Origin: Streptomyces sp. NRRL F-5135
GTDB taxonomy: Bacteria > Actinomycetota > Actinomycetes > Streptomycetales > Streptomycetaceae
Direction: 5' to 3'
Length of the DNA stretch: 64,000 bases
Assembly (NCBI RefSeq): GCF_000719775.1
Contig: NZ_JOHR01000006.1
Location: 124,001 to 188,000, forward strand
In this document: positions 50,993 through 60,202 of the stretch, piece after piece
Layout of the letters: each line of letters begins with the position of its first letter
Numbering within the stretch: position 1 is the first letter of the stretch
Made by a program: the position numbers and the translations under genes
Notes under the pieces: generated by a model
Database searches by the model: none
Seen by the model: the letters and a program-made list of their open reading frames with translations, nothing else
What the model was told of the DNA's origin: nothing

Positions 50993-52540
50993 ATGAGCAT
51001 CGACAACCGCCTGAGCCGCCGCGGTGCCGTGGGGCTGCTCACCGGCGCCGCGGCGTCGGCGGGGTTCGTGGCGGCGCCCGCCGCGGGCGCGCGCACCGCC
51101 GCCGCGGGGGGCCCGGCCCCGTCCGACCTGCGTTTCGAGATCACCCACCGGTTTCGGCCGGTGCGTCTGATCCCGCCGCGGCTGGTGGCCTACGACACCG
51201 AATCGGCGGGCGGGCGCGCGGCGCTGGCGCGGGTGAACACGGGGGCCGCGGTACGGACCGACGAGGGCCCGGTGGCACCGTGGGCCTCGGTCGTCCTCGA
51301 CGTCCGGGAGCTGGCGGCACGCGGCTCGGTGACGGCGGGGCTGGCCGCCGCCGACGGCGACGGCGTCCGGGCCCGCTACGACGCGGCCGGTGTGGTGTCG
51401 GTGGAGCTGGTGCGATCCGGCGTCGTGCGGACGGTGACCTCGGCCGAGGTGCGGCTCGCGGCGCCGTTCCGGTTCGCTTTCGTGGTGACGGCCAACGCGG
51501 TCGGTGTGTTCAGCGAGGGCGGCGGCCACCACACCGGCACCGCCTTCCCGTGGCAGCCGCTGCTGACCGACCAGGGGAAGCTGGCGGACCTCCAGGACCT
51601 GCACCGGCCCGCGCAGCTGAACCGGCTGCGCTACGCCTTCGGCGCCGACGGGGCGCGGCTCGCCAGGGCCCAGGCGGGTCCGTTCGGCCAGCTCGGCCTG
51701 CGGGACGTCTCACTCGTCCGCAACGCGGACGGCACCCCGTACGTGCGCGAGGGGCTGCTCCACTTCACGGCCACGTCGTCCGGTGTGGGCTACGCGCACC
51801 AGGCGCACACGGGTGTCTGGCGGCTGGACCCGGAGCACCCCGAGCGCATGGAGCAGGTGGGGTCGCACTTCTTCTCGTACGAGAACCTGCTGGTGGGGAA
51901 CCACGGCGGACAGCTGGTGCGGGACGCCGACCGGGACCGGTTCATCGCGCTGGCCTGCGGGGGCAATCTGCCCACCCCGGGCGTGACGGTCCGTCATGGC
52001 ACCGGCGGGGACGAACTGCTGCACGGCGTACGGCTGATCAAGGCACGGCGGCTGGAACTGCCCTTCGCCAACGCCGCCTGGGACCCGGCGCTGCGGCTCA
52101 TCGACGGGCGCTGGCACTACGCGTACGCGAACGTGACGGACTTCCAGCCGTCCTTGAGATTCCGTCCGGTGCTGGCCGCCGCGGCTGCCGGTGGTGACTA
52201 CGACGAGCGGATCAAGGTGCTGCACCGGGACACCTCCTGGCCAAACAACCACGAGGGCTGCCGGCTCCAGCGGTTCGGTGACCGGTGGTACCTGCTCACC
52301 AGCGACGCGGAGTCACGGCAGTACCTGGTTCACGACATGGCCATGCGGCCGCGCAGACCGCTGGACGCCCCCTATCCCCTGGGCACGCCGTTCCCGGAGG
52401 TCTTCCCGCTGGCGGGGCCGGGCGGCACGGAGAAGTGGCTGATGGTGACGTCCGACGAGCGGGCGTACGAGGAGGCCTCGTCGCATCCGCTGCTCGGGTA
52501 CGGCGTCCACGGGGACGTCATCGTGATGCGGGCCGTCTGA
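50993..52540 (+). CDS. Tat-exported protein of unknown function, beta-propeller-like
   Basis: This 515-residue secreted protein has a twin-arginine signal (LSRRGAVGLLTGAAAS). The mature part has two regions: residues 45-230 are rich in beta strands (SDLRFEITHRFRPVRL, WASVVLDVREL), and residues 240-510 have repeated Trp/Tyr/Asp strands (TGVWRLDPEHPERM, DGRWHYAYANVTDF, RFGDRWYLLTSDAES). This recalls five-bladed glycosidase propellers (GH43/GH32-like), though I cannot place catalytic acids with confidence. Possibly acts on a carbohydrate. It is divergent from psuG across a 235-base gap. Confidence 0.6.
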   Translation: MSIDNRLSRRGAVGLLTGAAASAGFVAAPAAGARTAAAGGPAPSDLRFEITHRFRPVRLIPPRLVAYDTESAGGRAALARVNTGAAVRTDEGPVAPWASVVLDVRELAARGSVTAGLAAADGDGVRARYDAAGVVSVELVRSGVVRTVTSAEVRLAAPFRFAFVVTANAVGVFSEGGGHHTGTAFPWQPLLTDQGKLADLQDLHRPAQLNRLRYAFGADGARLARAQAGPFGQLGLRDVSLVRNADGTPYVREGLLHFTATSSGVGYAHQAHTGVWRLDPEHPERMEQVGSHFFSYENLLVGNHGGQLVRDADRDRFIALACGGNLPTPGVTVRHGTGGDELLHGVRLIKARRLELPFANAAWDPALRLIDGRWHYAYANVTDFQPSLRFRPVLAAAAAGGDYDERIKVLHRDTSWPNNHEGCRLQRFGDRWYLLTSDAESRQYLVHDMAMRPRRPLDAPYPLGTPFPEVFPLAGPGGTEKWLMVTSDERAYEEASSHPLLGYGVHGDVIVMRAV

Positions 52541-52567
52541 CGGCGGACGCCCGGCCAGGACGCGAGC

Positions 52568-52606
52568 GGGCCGCGCACCCCGTGGCGCACACGGGGCGCA
52601 CGGCCC
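52568..52606. terminator. Bidirectional hairpin terminator
   Basis: Arms of 17 bases (52568-52584 and 52590-52606) match at 15 positions, with core CCCCGTG/CACGGGG and a five-base loop. It lies between the convergent Tat-exported protein and the LuxR-type gene. Confidence 0.65.
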
Positions 52607-52627
52607 GGCGGGGCCCGCCGTCCGCGG

Positions 52628-52876
52628 TCATCCGTCCGTCGTGTCGTGCTGGAGCGCGTGCCGGACGAGCTGTACCCGGCTGCGGACGGAGAGCTTGGCG
52701 TAGATGCGACGCAGATGCGTGTCCACGGTGTGCGGCGAGACGACGAGGCGCTCCGCCACCGCCCGGTTGCTCAGGCCCGTGACGACCAGGCGCGCGACGC
52801 GCAGCTCCGCCCGGGTGAGGCTGTGCCAGCCGGACGCCGGCCGCTGGTGGCCCACTGAGGTATTCACTGTCGACAT
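52628..52876 (-). CDS. Stand-alone LuxR-type DNA-binding protein
   Basis: This 82-residue protein is essentially only a LuxR/GerE helix-turn-helix: LTRAELRVARLVVTGLSNRAVAERLVVSPHTVDTHLRRIYAKLSVRSR. It has no receiver or sensor domain. The ATG at 52876 has GGAAGGG; the open frame upstream lacks a site. Such small GerE-type proteins can act as cluster regulators or accessory DNA binders. It lies 114 bases downstream of the MFS gene on the same strand. Confidence 0.78.
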   Translation of the reverse strand: MSTVNTSVGHQRPASGWHSLTRAELRVARLVVTGLSNRAVAERLVVSPHTVDTHLRRIYAKLSVRSRVQLVRHALQHDTTDG

Positions 52877-52990
52877 GTCGTCCCTTCCACCCTTTCCTCG
52901 CAAACCCGCTGCTGCCCCGCGATCCTCACGCAGCCCATGGACGCCGGTCAAAGGCGGTGGATCCACCTCGTCAGGTGGCCCGGAAGTGTG

Positions 52991-54268
52991 TCAGGTCGTC
53001 GCGGAGGCCGGTGTCCCCAGCCCGTCCGGGGACGGCCCGCCGCGCGTCGGTGCCGGGCTGTCGCGCGTCAGCAGCAGTGCGAGGACGGCGACGAGGGAGC
53101 AGCCGGCCATGCCGATGAAGAGGGGCACGGCGGTCTCCTCGCCACCCAGCCCGACGAGCGGCGCGAGCACCGCGCCGAGGACGCTCTGCAGGGTGCCGAG
53201 CACGGCGGAGCCGGTACCGGCCGCGTGCGGAACACGTTCGATGGCGAGGGCCGTCGCGGTGCCGAAGGTCTGGCCGAGCCCGAGGAAGCAGACGCCGATG
53301 AGGCCGAGCGCGAGGACCCGGTTGAGGCCGCCGGCCAGGGTGATCACCAGTGCGGTGGTCGTGGTGGCCAGCATCGTGAACAGGCCGACGCGCAGCAGCA
53401 GTCCGGGGGCGTAGTGGCCGACCAGCCTGGTGTTGGCGGTGCTGGAGAGGGTGGCGGTCAGCGCACCCGCGGAGAAGGCGAGGGACGCCTCGCCGACGCT
53501 GAAACCGAGGACGTTCTGGAGCAGGAACGCCGAGCCGGCGATGTAGCAGAAGAGCGCGCCGCAGCCGAAGCCGAAGGCCAGGGTGTAGCCGACGTACACG
53601 CGGTCGGTGAGGACGGAACGGGCCGCGTCCAGGGTGGCCCGCGCGCCGCCCACGCGCCTGCGTTCCCTGGGAAGGCTCTCGGGCACGAAGAACAGCGCCG
53701 CGAGGAACATCAGGAGCGAGGCGCCCGCGAGGACCCAGAACACACCGCGCCAGCCTCCCGCGCCGCTGACCACCGCGCCGCCGGCCAACGGGGCCACGAT
53801 CGGGGCCACCCCGCCCAGGGCCATCAGCACGCCGAACAGCTTGGCCGCGACCGCTCCTTCGGCCACGTCCGAGATCACGGCACGTCCGACGACAATGCCC
53901 GCGCCGCCGCTGAACCCCATGACGAAGCGCAGCGCGATCAGGACGCCGAGGTTGGGGGCGAGGGCGCAGAGCGCGGTGGCCGCGGCGCACACCGCGGTGC
54001 CGAGCAGGATCGGCGCGCGGCGTCCGTACCGGTCGGAGATCGGTCCGAGCACCAACTGACCGGCCGCCATGCCGAACAGGAAGGAGGTGAGCGTGAGCTG
54101 GACGCCGGACGCGTCCGTCCCCAGCTCCTCGGCCATCCGGGGAAACGCCGGCAGGTACATGTCCGTGGCCAGCGGCATGACGAAGGACAGCAGGGCGAGA
54201 GTCGCGGTGAGCACCGCGGCCGGCGACTGTGGAGCGCTCCGCCCCGAGTCGGCGGACAGTGTGGACAT
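52991..54268 (-). CDS. MFS drug exporter, Bcr/CflA family
   Basis: This 425-residue 12-TM major facilitator has the Bcr/CflA signature LATDMYLPAFPRMAEELG near the N-terminus and the loop GPISDRYGRRAPIL. It probably expels a drug-like compound by proton antiport. The start is taken as the ATG at 54268, immediately after a possible GTG, with AGGAG upstream. A divergent MarR gene shares an AT-rich promoter with a clear palindrome, so export is probably induced by a MarR ligand. Confidence 0.92.
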   Translation of the reverse strand: MSTLSADSGRSAPQSPAAVLTATLALLSFVMPLATDMYLPAFPRMAEELGTDASGVQLTLTSFLFGMAAGQLVLGPISDRYGRRAPILLGTAVCAAATALCALAPNLGVLIALRFVMGFSGGAGIVVGRAVISDVAEGAVAAKLFGVLMALGGVAPIVAPLAGGAVVSGAGGWRGVFWVLAGASLLMFLAALFFVPESLPRERRRVGGARATLDAARSVLTDRVYVGYTLAFGFGCGALFCYIAGSAFLLQNVLGFSVGEASLAFSAGALTATLSSTANTRLVGHYAPGLLLRVGLFTMLATTTTALVITLAGGLNRVLALGLIGVCFLGLGQTFGTATALAIERVPHAAGTGSAVLGTLQSVLGAVLAPLVGLGGEETAVPLFIGMAGCSLVAVLALLLTRDSPAPTRGGPSPDGLGTPASATT

Positions 54269-54313
54269 CACAGGCTCCTGACAGAGAGGAAACGGAGAGG
54301 AAGAGCAATTTCA

Positions 54314-54337
54314 ATATAGCTATATACCTATAACTAT
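54314..54337. promoter_or_regulatory. MarR operator in the MFS/MarR divergent promoter
   Basis: ATATAGCTATAT (54314-54325) is a perfect 12-base palindrome. It is contained in a longer imperfect inverted repeat from ATAG (54316) to CTAT (54337). This is the most AT-rich spot nearby and lies 16 bases before the MarR start and 46 before the MFS start. Confidence 0.65.
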
Positions 54338-54352
54338 GGCTACCATCGACGC

Positions 54353-54829
54353 ATGGACGCAAGTGATTCCGTGGGAGACGGTGCGCTTCTCCGGGAGGCG
54401 AGAGAGCTGACCCCGGCCCTCTACGCGCTCGGCCGGGTGCTGCGGCTACGGGGTGCGGAGGAGGCCGGACTGACCCCGCTGCCGCCGTCCGACCTCGATG
54501 TGCTCCGCCATGTGCTGGACACCCCGGGAGTCGGTGTCGGGGCCGTCGCCCAGGCCCTTGGCCTGCACGGCAGCAATGTCAGTACCACGGTGCGCGGTCT
54601 GGTCGCCCGAGGCCTGATCCGCCGTGAGCCCGATCCGCACGACCGGCGCGCCGTCCGGCTCCATCCGACCATGGGCGCGGTCCAGGGCATGGCCAAGATC
54701 GAGGAAGCCTGGTCGGAGATCTTCGCGGACGCGCTCGCGACGCTTCCGGAGGACGACCGGGCCGCGCTCTTCGCCGCCGTACCGGCCCTGAGCTCGCTCG
54801 CCTCCTCGCTCAGGGCCCGGCGCGGGTAG
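54353..54829 (+). CDS. MarR-family transcriptional regulator
   Basis: This 158-residue winged-helix repressor has LTPLPPSDLDVLRHVLDTPGVGVGAVAQALGLHGSNVSTTVRGLVARGLIRREPDPHDRRAVRLHPT, the typical MarR recognition helix and DxR wing. Flanking helices form the dimer. It is divergent from the Bcr/CflA exporter and probably represses both genes through the palindrome between them. No Cys, so sensing is by ligand binding. Confidence 0.92.
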   Translation: MDASDSVGDGALLREARELTPALYALGRVLRLRGAEEAGLTPLPPSDLDVLRHVLDTPGVGVGAVAQALGLHGSNVSTTVRGLVARGLIRREPDPHDRRAVRLHPTMGAVQGMAKIEEAWSEIFADALATLPEDDRAALFAAVPALSSLASSLRARRG

Positions 54830-54844
54830 GACGACGCGCGGGCG

Positions 54845-54872
54845 GTCTCCGGCCCGGGAGCGGGCCGGAGAC
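54845..54872. terminator. Bidirectional terminator between marR and asnB-like genes
   Basis: GTCTCCGGCCCG (54845-54856) and CGGGCCGGAGAC (54861-54872) are perfect 12-base arms with a GGAG loop, in the convergent gap. A second GC-rich stem follows at about 54875-54900. Confidence 0.75.
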
Positions 54873-54910
54873 GGCCGGCCCCGGACCGGGCCGGCCCCGG
54901 ACGGCACGGC

Positions 54911-56770
54911 TCAGAGTTCCACCCGGACGTCGTTGCGGCGCACCCAGCTGTTGAACTCCACCAGACGTTCCAGCACCGCCCGGGCGCTCCAGGGACCGCC
55001 CATCGCGTAGGCGCCCGCCGGCTCGTCCAGCAGCCGGGTGATCTCCTCGCGGGAGGCCAGCCGCAGCACGGGCGCGTCGTCGGCGGCCATGGCGGCCTCG
55101 ACGCGTTCGCGCACCGCCCGCTCGTAGCCGGCGTCCTGGGTGGAGGGGTAGGGGTTCTTCTTCCGGTCGAGCACCGAGTCGGGCAGCACTCCGCGCATGG
55201 CCGCCCGGAGCAGGCTCTTCTCCCGGCCGTCGAAACTCTTCATCTCCCACGGCGTGTTGTAGACGTACTCGACCAGCCGGTGGTCGGTGAACGGCACCCG
55301 CACCTCCAGCGCGGCCGCCATGGAGATGCGGTCCTTGCGGTCCAGGAGGAAGTTCTCCCAGCGGGTCAGGTTCAGGTACGTCAGCTCCCGCATGCGCTCC
55401 CGCGTCCCGCTCTCCCCGGGCAGCCGGGGCACCTCCTCCAGTGCCTCGGCGTAGCGCCGCTTGACGTAGTCACCGAGTCCGAGCCGCTGCCACAGGCCGA
55501 TCGTGCGCAGGGCGCCCATCCCGCCGGCCTTCTCGAAGGGATGGTGCCAGGGGAAGGTGTCCCCCTCCACGGCCTCGCGGTCGTGGAACCAGGTGTATCC
55601 GCCGAACAGTTCGTCGGCGGCCTCGCCGGAGAGAGCGACCGTCATCCGCTCCTTGAGCGCCCGGCACAGCACCAGGAGCGAGTACTCCATGTCGCCGGTG
55701 GACACCGGCAGGTCCTGCGCGCGCAGGACGGCGTCGCGCACCTCCTGGTCGAGCACGTCGGCGTTGTCGAGTTCGACGATCACGTGCTCGGCGCCGACGT
55801 GCGCGGCCACCTCGACCGCGAACGGCGTGTCCGGGTCGGCCCATTGCACGTTGGACCGGAAGCGTTCCCCGTGCCCCTTGAAGTCCACCGAGAAGGCCAG
55901 CACGGAGGTGTCCCCGTCGCCGTCACCCTTCTTCAGCGCACGCGCCGCCAGCGCGGTGACGGCGCTGGAGTCGAGCCCGCCGGAGAGCAGCGTGCCGACC
56001 GTGACGTCGGCGACCAGCTGGCCGGCCACGATCTCCTCGAGCAGCGAACGGACCCGGGCCACCGTCGTGTCCAGGTCGTCGGTGTGCTCGCGGGCGGTGA
56101 GCCGCCAGTAGCGCGTCTCCTGGGAGCCCGAGCGTGAGAAACGCAGCAGCGTGCCCGGGCGTACCTCACGCATCCCCCGGAAGACCGCGTGACCCGGGGT
56201 CTTGACGATGCCGAATATCTCCCGCAGCCCCTCGGCGTCGACGACGGCCTCGGTGTCGGGATGGGCGAGCACGGCCTTCGGCTCGGAGCCGAAGATCACA
56301 CCGTCCGGGGTCGGCCAGTAGTACAGGGGCTTCACGCCCATGCGGTCCCGGACCAGGAGCAGTTCCTCGCTGCGCGGGTCCCAGACGGCGAGCGCGTAGA
56401 TGCCGGTGAGCCGCTCGGCGAAGGCGGCGCCCCACTCCAGGTACGCGTGCAGGACCACCTCGGTGTCGGACTCCGTGCGGAACTCGTGGCCGAGCCCGCG
56501 CAGTTCCGCCCGCAGCTCGCGGTAGTTGTACGTCTCGCCCGTGTAGGTGATCACCGGGGCGTCCGGCGCCTCGGAGGCCCGCATGGGCTGCTTGCCGCCC
56601 GCCACGTCGATGACGGACAGGCGGCGGTGGGCGATGAGGGCGTGCGCGGACGTCCACACGCCTCCGGCGTCCGGCCCGCGGCACTCCAGGGTGGCGTTCA
56701 TCTCGGCCACGACGGACGCGCGGGTGGTCAGGTCATGCTCGAAACTCAGCCATCCGGCCAGGCCGCACAT
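54911..56770 (-). CDS. asnB: Glutamine-dependent asparagine synthetase-like amidotransferase
   Basis: This 619-residue class II amidotransferase has the nucleophile Cys2 (MCGLAGW), glutamine-site motifs ECRGPDAGGVW and YTGETYNYRELR, and a synthetase domain with the ATP loop LLSGGLDSSAV and ALSGEAADELFGGY. AsnB-type enzymes amidate carboxylates after adenylation. In specialised clusters they make amides: the nitrosobenzamide cluster uses one (NspN) to turn 3-amino-4-hydroxybenzoate into its amide. The tyrosinase-like oxidase and aryl-acid reductase genes nearby make that role plausible; primary asparagine synthesis is the alternative. Confidence 0.9.
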   Translation of the reverse strand: MCGLAGWLSFEHDLTTRASVVAEMNATLECRGPDAGGVWTSAHALIAHRRLSVIDVAGGKQPMRASEAPDAPVITYTGETYNYRELRAELRGLGHEFRTESDTEVVLHAYLEWGAAFAERLTGIYALAVWDPRSEELLLVRDRMGVKPLYYWPTPDGVIFGSEPKAVLAHPDTEAVVDAEGLREIFGIVKTPGHAVFRGMREVRPGTLLRFSRSGSQETRYWRLTAREHTDDLDTTVARVRSLLEEIVAGQLVADVTVGTLLSGGLDSSAVTALAARALKKGDGDGDTSVLAFSVDFKGHGERFRSNVQWADPDTPFAVEVAAHVGAEHVIVELDNADVLDQEVRDAVLRAQDLPVSTGDMEYSLLVLCRALKERMTVALSGEAADELFGGYTWFHDREAVEGDTFPWHHPFEKAGGMGALRTIGLWQRLGLGDYVKRRYAEALEEVPRLPGESGTRERMRELTYLNLTRWENFLLDRKDRISMAAALEVRVPFTDHRLVEYVYNTPWEMKSFDGREKSLLRAAMRGVLPDSVLDRKKNPYPSTQDAGYERAVRERVEAAMAADDAPVLRLASREEITRLLDEPAGAYAMGGPWSARAVLERLVEFNSWVRRNDVRVEL

Positions 56771-56851
56771 GGCGGGTCCCCTCTCGTCGGTGTTCCTGTC
56801 GCTCTCGGTGGTGTGCGATCGGTCCCGGCCGGCCGCCGGGACGGGGAACGG

Positions 56852-58543
56852 TCACAGGCGCGGCCCCCAGCCGGCCTCGTCCCAGAAGCGCAGCTGGCGT
56901 TGTTTGGGGACGTCCGCGATCCGGGCGACCTCGCGCCCTCCGAGGATCAGCGCGCTCGGCCGGCCGGGGGAGAACACGGGCCAGGCCGGCACCCCCGCGG
57001 CCTGGGGGACCCCGGTCCTGGCGAAGGAGGACACGAGGTCGACGAAGGCGTCCGACACCTCGCGCTCCAGCGGCCCGTCCCCGTAGACCGGGGCCTCCCC
57101 GGGCAGCCGGTGGGTGCCGAAGAGGAAGCGTGACGTCGCCTCGTGCGGGGTGCCGAAGTGCGGCGGGTACACCGGGTGGGCGAAGTCCATCACGTACACC
57201 GGGGAGGTGCCGGTACGGGCGTGGCGCTCGGCGAAGCGGAGGACCGGGCGGCGGAAGAGCCCGTCGCCCCAGATCTCGGTCCACAGCGACAGTGGGTCGG
57301 CCGGCAGCCCCTCCGCGGCCGCCGCGCTCCGGTAGTCGGCGAGACATCGTCCGGTCAGCGAGTCGGAGACGTCCCGGGCGCCCTTGAGCAGGACGGCGCG
57401 CACGGCGGCGCGCAGACTCGCCTCGTCGGTGGGCGCGGGGGACGGCGAGGGCGAGCCGGGTCCGGTGAAGAAGGACCCTTCGGTGCGGGCGTGCACGGAG
57501 AGCACCGGCACCCGGGGCGTGGGGCGTTCGTGGTCGTACGCGGGCACCCACCGGCCGTCGACGACCGGCCCCTGGTACTCCCGCCCGGTGCCCAGCGGCC
57601 GGCGCTCGGGCGGTCCGGAGAACAGTTCCTCCCAGGCGTCCTTGACGGCGGCGGCGTCCGCCCGGCGCAGGCCGGGGACGGTGGTGCCGAGCCGGTGCGC
57701 GATCCGGTCGTACGCCTCGGTGGCGTCCGACGCGGTCAGCCCGACGGCGGGGGCCCAGGCGTGCGCGGCGCTGATCGGCACGATGCGCCGGACGACGGAC
57801 CGCAGGGAGGGCAGCAGGGACAGCTGCCAGGCGCTCGATCCGCCGGCCGAGGTACCGCAGACGGTGATGTTGTCCGGGTCCCCGCCGAAGGCGGCGGCGT
57901 TGGCCCGCACCCAGTGCAGCAGGGCCGCCTGGTCCTGGAGCCCCCAGTTGGCACTGTGGCCGGTCACCGGATCGGCCAGCGCCTCGTGCAGGCCCCAGCC
58001 GAAGCCGCCCAGCCGGTAGTTGAAGGTCACGACCACCAGGTCGCCACGATCGGCGAGTCGCTCCCCGTCGTACAGGGGGTGACTGCCCGCCCCGACGAAC
58101 CAGCCGCCCCCGTGGATGTAGACGACGACGGGCCGGGCGCCGCGCAGGCCGGGCGTCCAGACATTGGCGTAGAGCGAGTCCTCGCTGCTGCCGGGCATCA
58201 CCGACTGGTAGGAGGGCGGCGCGAACCGGGTGGCGTCCCGGACCCCTGTCCACGGACGGGGTGGGCGAGGTGAGGCGAAGCGCAGCTCTCCCACGGGCGG
58301 TGCGGCGTAGGGCACACCGCGGAAGACGAGTGTCCGGCCGGCCGTCGCGCCGGCCACCCCGCCCGCGGTGGTACGGGCGACGGGCGCGGAACCGGTCCCG
58401 GCGGCGGAGGGCGGCACGGCGGTGGACCGGGCGGACCGGCTCCGGGACGCGGCGGCCGCCGGGGCCCCGGCGGCCGCGACGGCGAGGGCGGCGCCCGCCC
58501 CCGCGAGCACCGACCTGCGGCCGGGGAGCGCGTCGGCGGCCAT
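56852..58543 (-). CDS. Exported carboxylesterase (type B / pnbA-like)
   Basis: This 563-residue alpha/beta hydrolase of the carboxylesterase type B family has a twin-arginine-like signal (LPGRRSVLAGAGAALAV). The mature enzyme shows FRGVPYAAPPVGELRF, EDSLYANVWTP, the oxyanion motif VVYIHGGGW and the nucleophile elbow GTSAGGSS. The ATG at 58543 has GGGGAGG. It lies between the AsnB-like and tyrosinase-like genes on the same strand, and may remove or add ester groups outside the cell. Confidence 0.88.
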   Translation of the reverse strand: MAADALPGRRSVLAGAGAALAVAAAGAPAAAASRSRSARSTAVPPSAAGTGSAPVARTTAGGVAGATAGRTLVFRGVPYAAPPVGELRFASPRPPRPWTGVRDATRFAPPSYQSVMPGSSEDSLYANVWTPGLRGARPVVVYIHGGGWFVGAGSHPLYDGERLADRGDLVVVTFNYRLGGFGWGLHEALADPVTGHSANWGLQDQAALLHWVRANAAAFGGDPDNITVCGTSAGGSSAWQLSLLPSLRSVVRRIVPISAAHAWAPAVGLTASDATEAYDRIAHRLGTTVPGLRRADAAAVKDAWEELFSGPPERRPLGTGREYQGPVVDGRWVPAYDHERPTPRVPVLSVHARTEGSFFTGPGSPSPSPAPTDEASLRAAVRAVLLKGARDVSDSLTGRCLADYRSAAAAEGLPADPLSLWTEIWGDGLFRRPVLRFAERHARTGTSPVYVMDFAHPVYPPHFGTPHEATSRFLFGTHRLPGEAPVYGDGPLEREVSDAFVDLVSSFARTGVPQAAGVPAWPVFSPGRPSALILGGREVARIADVPKQRQLRFWDEAGWGPRL

Positions 58544-58788
58544 CACGCCTCCCCGGGACCGTGGCCCCGCGCGGCGGTGGTCCGCCGGGGCCCGGTGGAC
58601 GAACGGTGGTGAACTACGGCATGCGTCATGGACAGGAGCCTGCACAGGCGGAAAGAACGCGGCAACGCGCCACCGATCACTTCGTCAGGTGGTGGTGCCG
58701 GGCAGCGCAGAGGTGGCCGCGGGCATGCCGGAACGGCCGCACGGGCATGGGGTGTCCGTGCGGCCGCCGGTGTCCTCGCGAGGACCCC

Positions 58789-59730
58789 TTATGCGTCGTA
58801 GCGGTAGAAACGCGTGTGGTCCAGGAGGTCCGCGGGTGTCATGGTGTGCCAGGGGCCCAATGGGGTGTGCAGCCCGGGTACGTCCGCGGTGTCCTCCTCC
58901 GGGAGGTAGTGCGGCACGTCGGGATGCCTGCTCTGCCACGTGGCCCAGATCTTGTCGATGAAACAGTGGTGCAGGAAGAAGACCGGGTCGTTGGGCGAGC
59001 CGATGTACACCATGTGGCCGCCGACCCAGGAATGCCCGGCGCCGTGCAGCTTGCCGAAGTTGGCCTCCCAGTCGAACTTGGCATAGCCCTCCAGGTGGTT
59101 GCGGAAGCTGTTGTACGGAGGCTCGTGGCCGCTGGTGTAGCTCCACGGCGGACAGTCGTAGACCGGCAGCGCCAGGGTGTCCTCGAGTTCCGCGGCCGTG
59201 GGCAGCGGGGCGAGCGTGCCGAAGTCACGGACCAGGAAGTCGCGGTCGTCCTGGGTGTAGTGGCCGTTGAGCGAGGGATGTTCGTCACCGACCGGCACCA
59301 CGCTGACGTTGAGCCGCCAGCCGTTGCTCCGGGCGAAGGGGCCCGTCGTCACACGGCCGTCACCCGGCCGTCCGTTGCCCCCCATGAAGGTGTCGGCCCA
59401 CAGCGGTGAGTTCTCGTCCTGGTCGGTCGTCCAGTCCCAGTACGGCAGGGTGACCCGCGGGTCGACCTTCCTGAGCTCCCGTTCGAAGGTCAGGATGTAC
59501 TGCCGGTGCCAGGGCAGCAGTCCGGGGTTGATGTGTCCCAGCCGCTTGCCGGTGTCCTTGTCCAGGTAGTCGGTGGAGTTCACCCTGATGTGCAGGTCCA
59601 CCAGCCGGTCGTACACCCCTCGCCGCTTGATCTCCAGCACGGCGGCCACGAACCGGCGCTTCTCCTCCGCGGTCATGGCCAGGTGGTTCTTGCGCACATA
59701 GGTCCTGCCGGTCTGCTCGGCGGTGCTCAT
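58789..59730 (-). CDS. melC2: Tyrosinase-like copper oxidase (MelC2/GriF/NspF group)
   Basis: This 313-residue type-3 copper protein is longer than melanin-type MelC2 (about 270). CuA ligands are His47 (DLHIRV), His66 (GHINPG) and His75 (LPWHRQY); CuB ligands are His229 and His233 ([11 protein letters not shown]) and His255 ([16 protein letters not shown]). Relatives include MelC2, the o-aminophenol oxidase GriF and the nitrosating NspF. The adjacent aryl-acid reductase genes point to an aminophenol substrate rather than tyrosine. ATGA overlap with the chaperone gene. Confidence 0.9.
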   Translation of the reverse strand: MSTAEQTGRTYVRKNHLAMTAEEKRRFVAAVLEIKRRGVYDRLVDLHIRVNSTDYLDKDTGKRLGHINPGLLPWHRQYILTFERELRKVDPRVTLPYWDWTTDQDENSPLWADTFMGGNGRPGDGRVTTGPFARSNGWRLNVSVVPVGDEHPSLNGHYTQDDRDFLVRDFGTLAPLPTAAELEDTLALPVYDCPPWSYTSGHEPPYNSFRNHLEGYAKFDWEANFGKLHGAGHSWVGGHMVYIGSPNDPVFFLHHCFIDKIWATWQSRHPDVPHYLPEEDTADVPGLHTPLGPWHTMTPADLLDHTRFYRYDA

Positions 59731-60095
59731 GCGGAGTGCCCCCCGCCGTGGCCGAGCGGCAGCAACTGGGCGCCGCGCAGTTCCTGGACGGCGCGGCGCG
59801 CGGCCTGGAGCGGGGTGGTGGCGAGTTCGTAGTGGCACATCGCGCTGACGTAGGCGTCCTCGCCCAGCCGCATCAGGTGCAGTTCGCGGCCGTCGATGGT
59901 GACGACCGGCGTTCCCGCCCGGTCGGTCACCTCGATGGCACGGCCCTGGTAGGTCTCGCTGTGGACGGCCGGGGCGGCGGAAGCGCCGGACGCGGTACCG
60001 GTGTCCCCGCCCGTGCCGCGGTACCCCGCGATGCCGGGTATGGCGAGGCCGGTGCCGACGACCGCGGCGCCGATGAGCGCCTCACGTCTCTTCAT
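59727..60095 (-). CDS. melC1: Tyrosinase copper chaperone (MelC1/GriE/NspE group)
   Basis: This 122-residue secreted cofactor protein has a basic/Tat-like start ([14 protein letters not shown]). The domain delivers copper to the partner: FQG-like [27 protein letters not shown] and [20 protein letters not shown], with His and Cys residues matching the MelC1 pattern. It is coupled to the oxidase by an ATGA overlap, the universal arrangement of these pairs. Confidence 0.92.
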   Translation of the reverse strand: MKRREALIGAAVVGTGLAIPGIAGYRGTGGDTGTASGASAAPAVHSETYQGRAIEVTDRAGTPVVTIDGRELHLMRLGEDAYVSAMCHYELATTPLQAARRAVQELRGAQLLPLGHGGGHSA

Positions 60096-60202
60096 CTGGG
60101 TTCCTCTCTTCGGAAGTGTGCCGGAAAGCGGGCCGGAACCGTCCTGGACGCCGGGAGGTGTCCCGGGACGGTTCCGTGGCGGGCGGGTGGTGTCGCCGGC
60201 GT

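Noticed and set aside
58789..60095. Melanin operon (melC1-melC2)
   Set aside because: The pair is of this family, but the oxidase is longer than melanin tyrosinases and the pair sits with GriC/GriD-like and AsnB-like genes, so an aminophenol-type pathway is more likely; not excluded.
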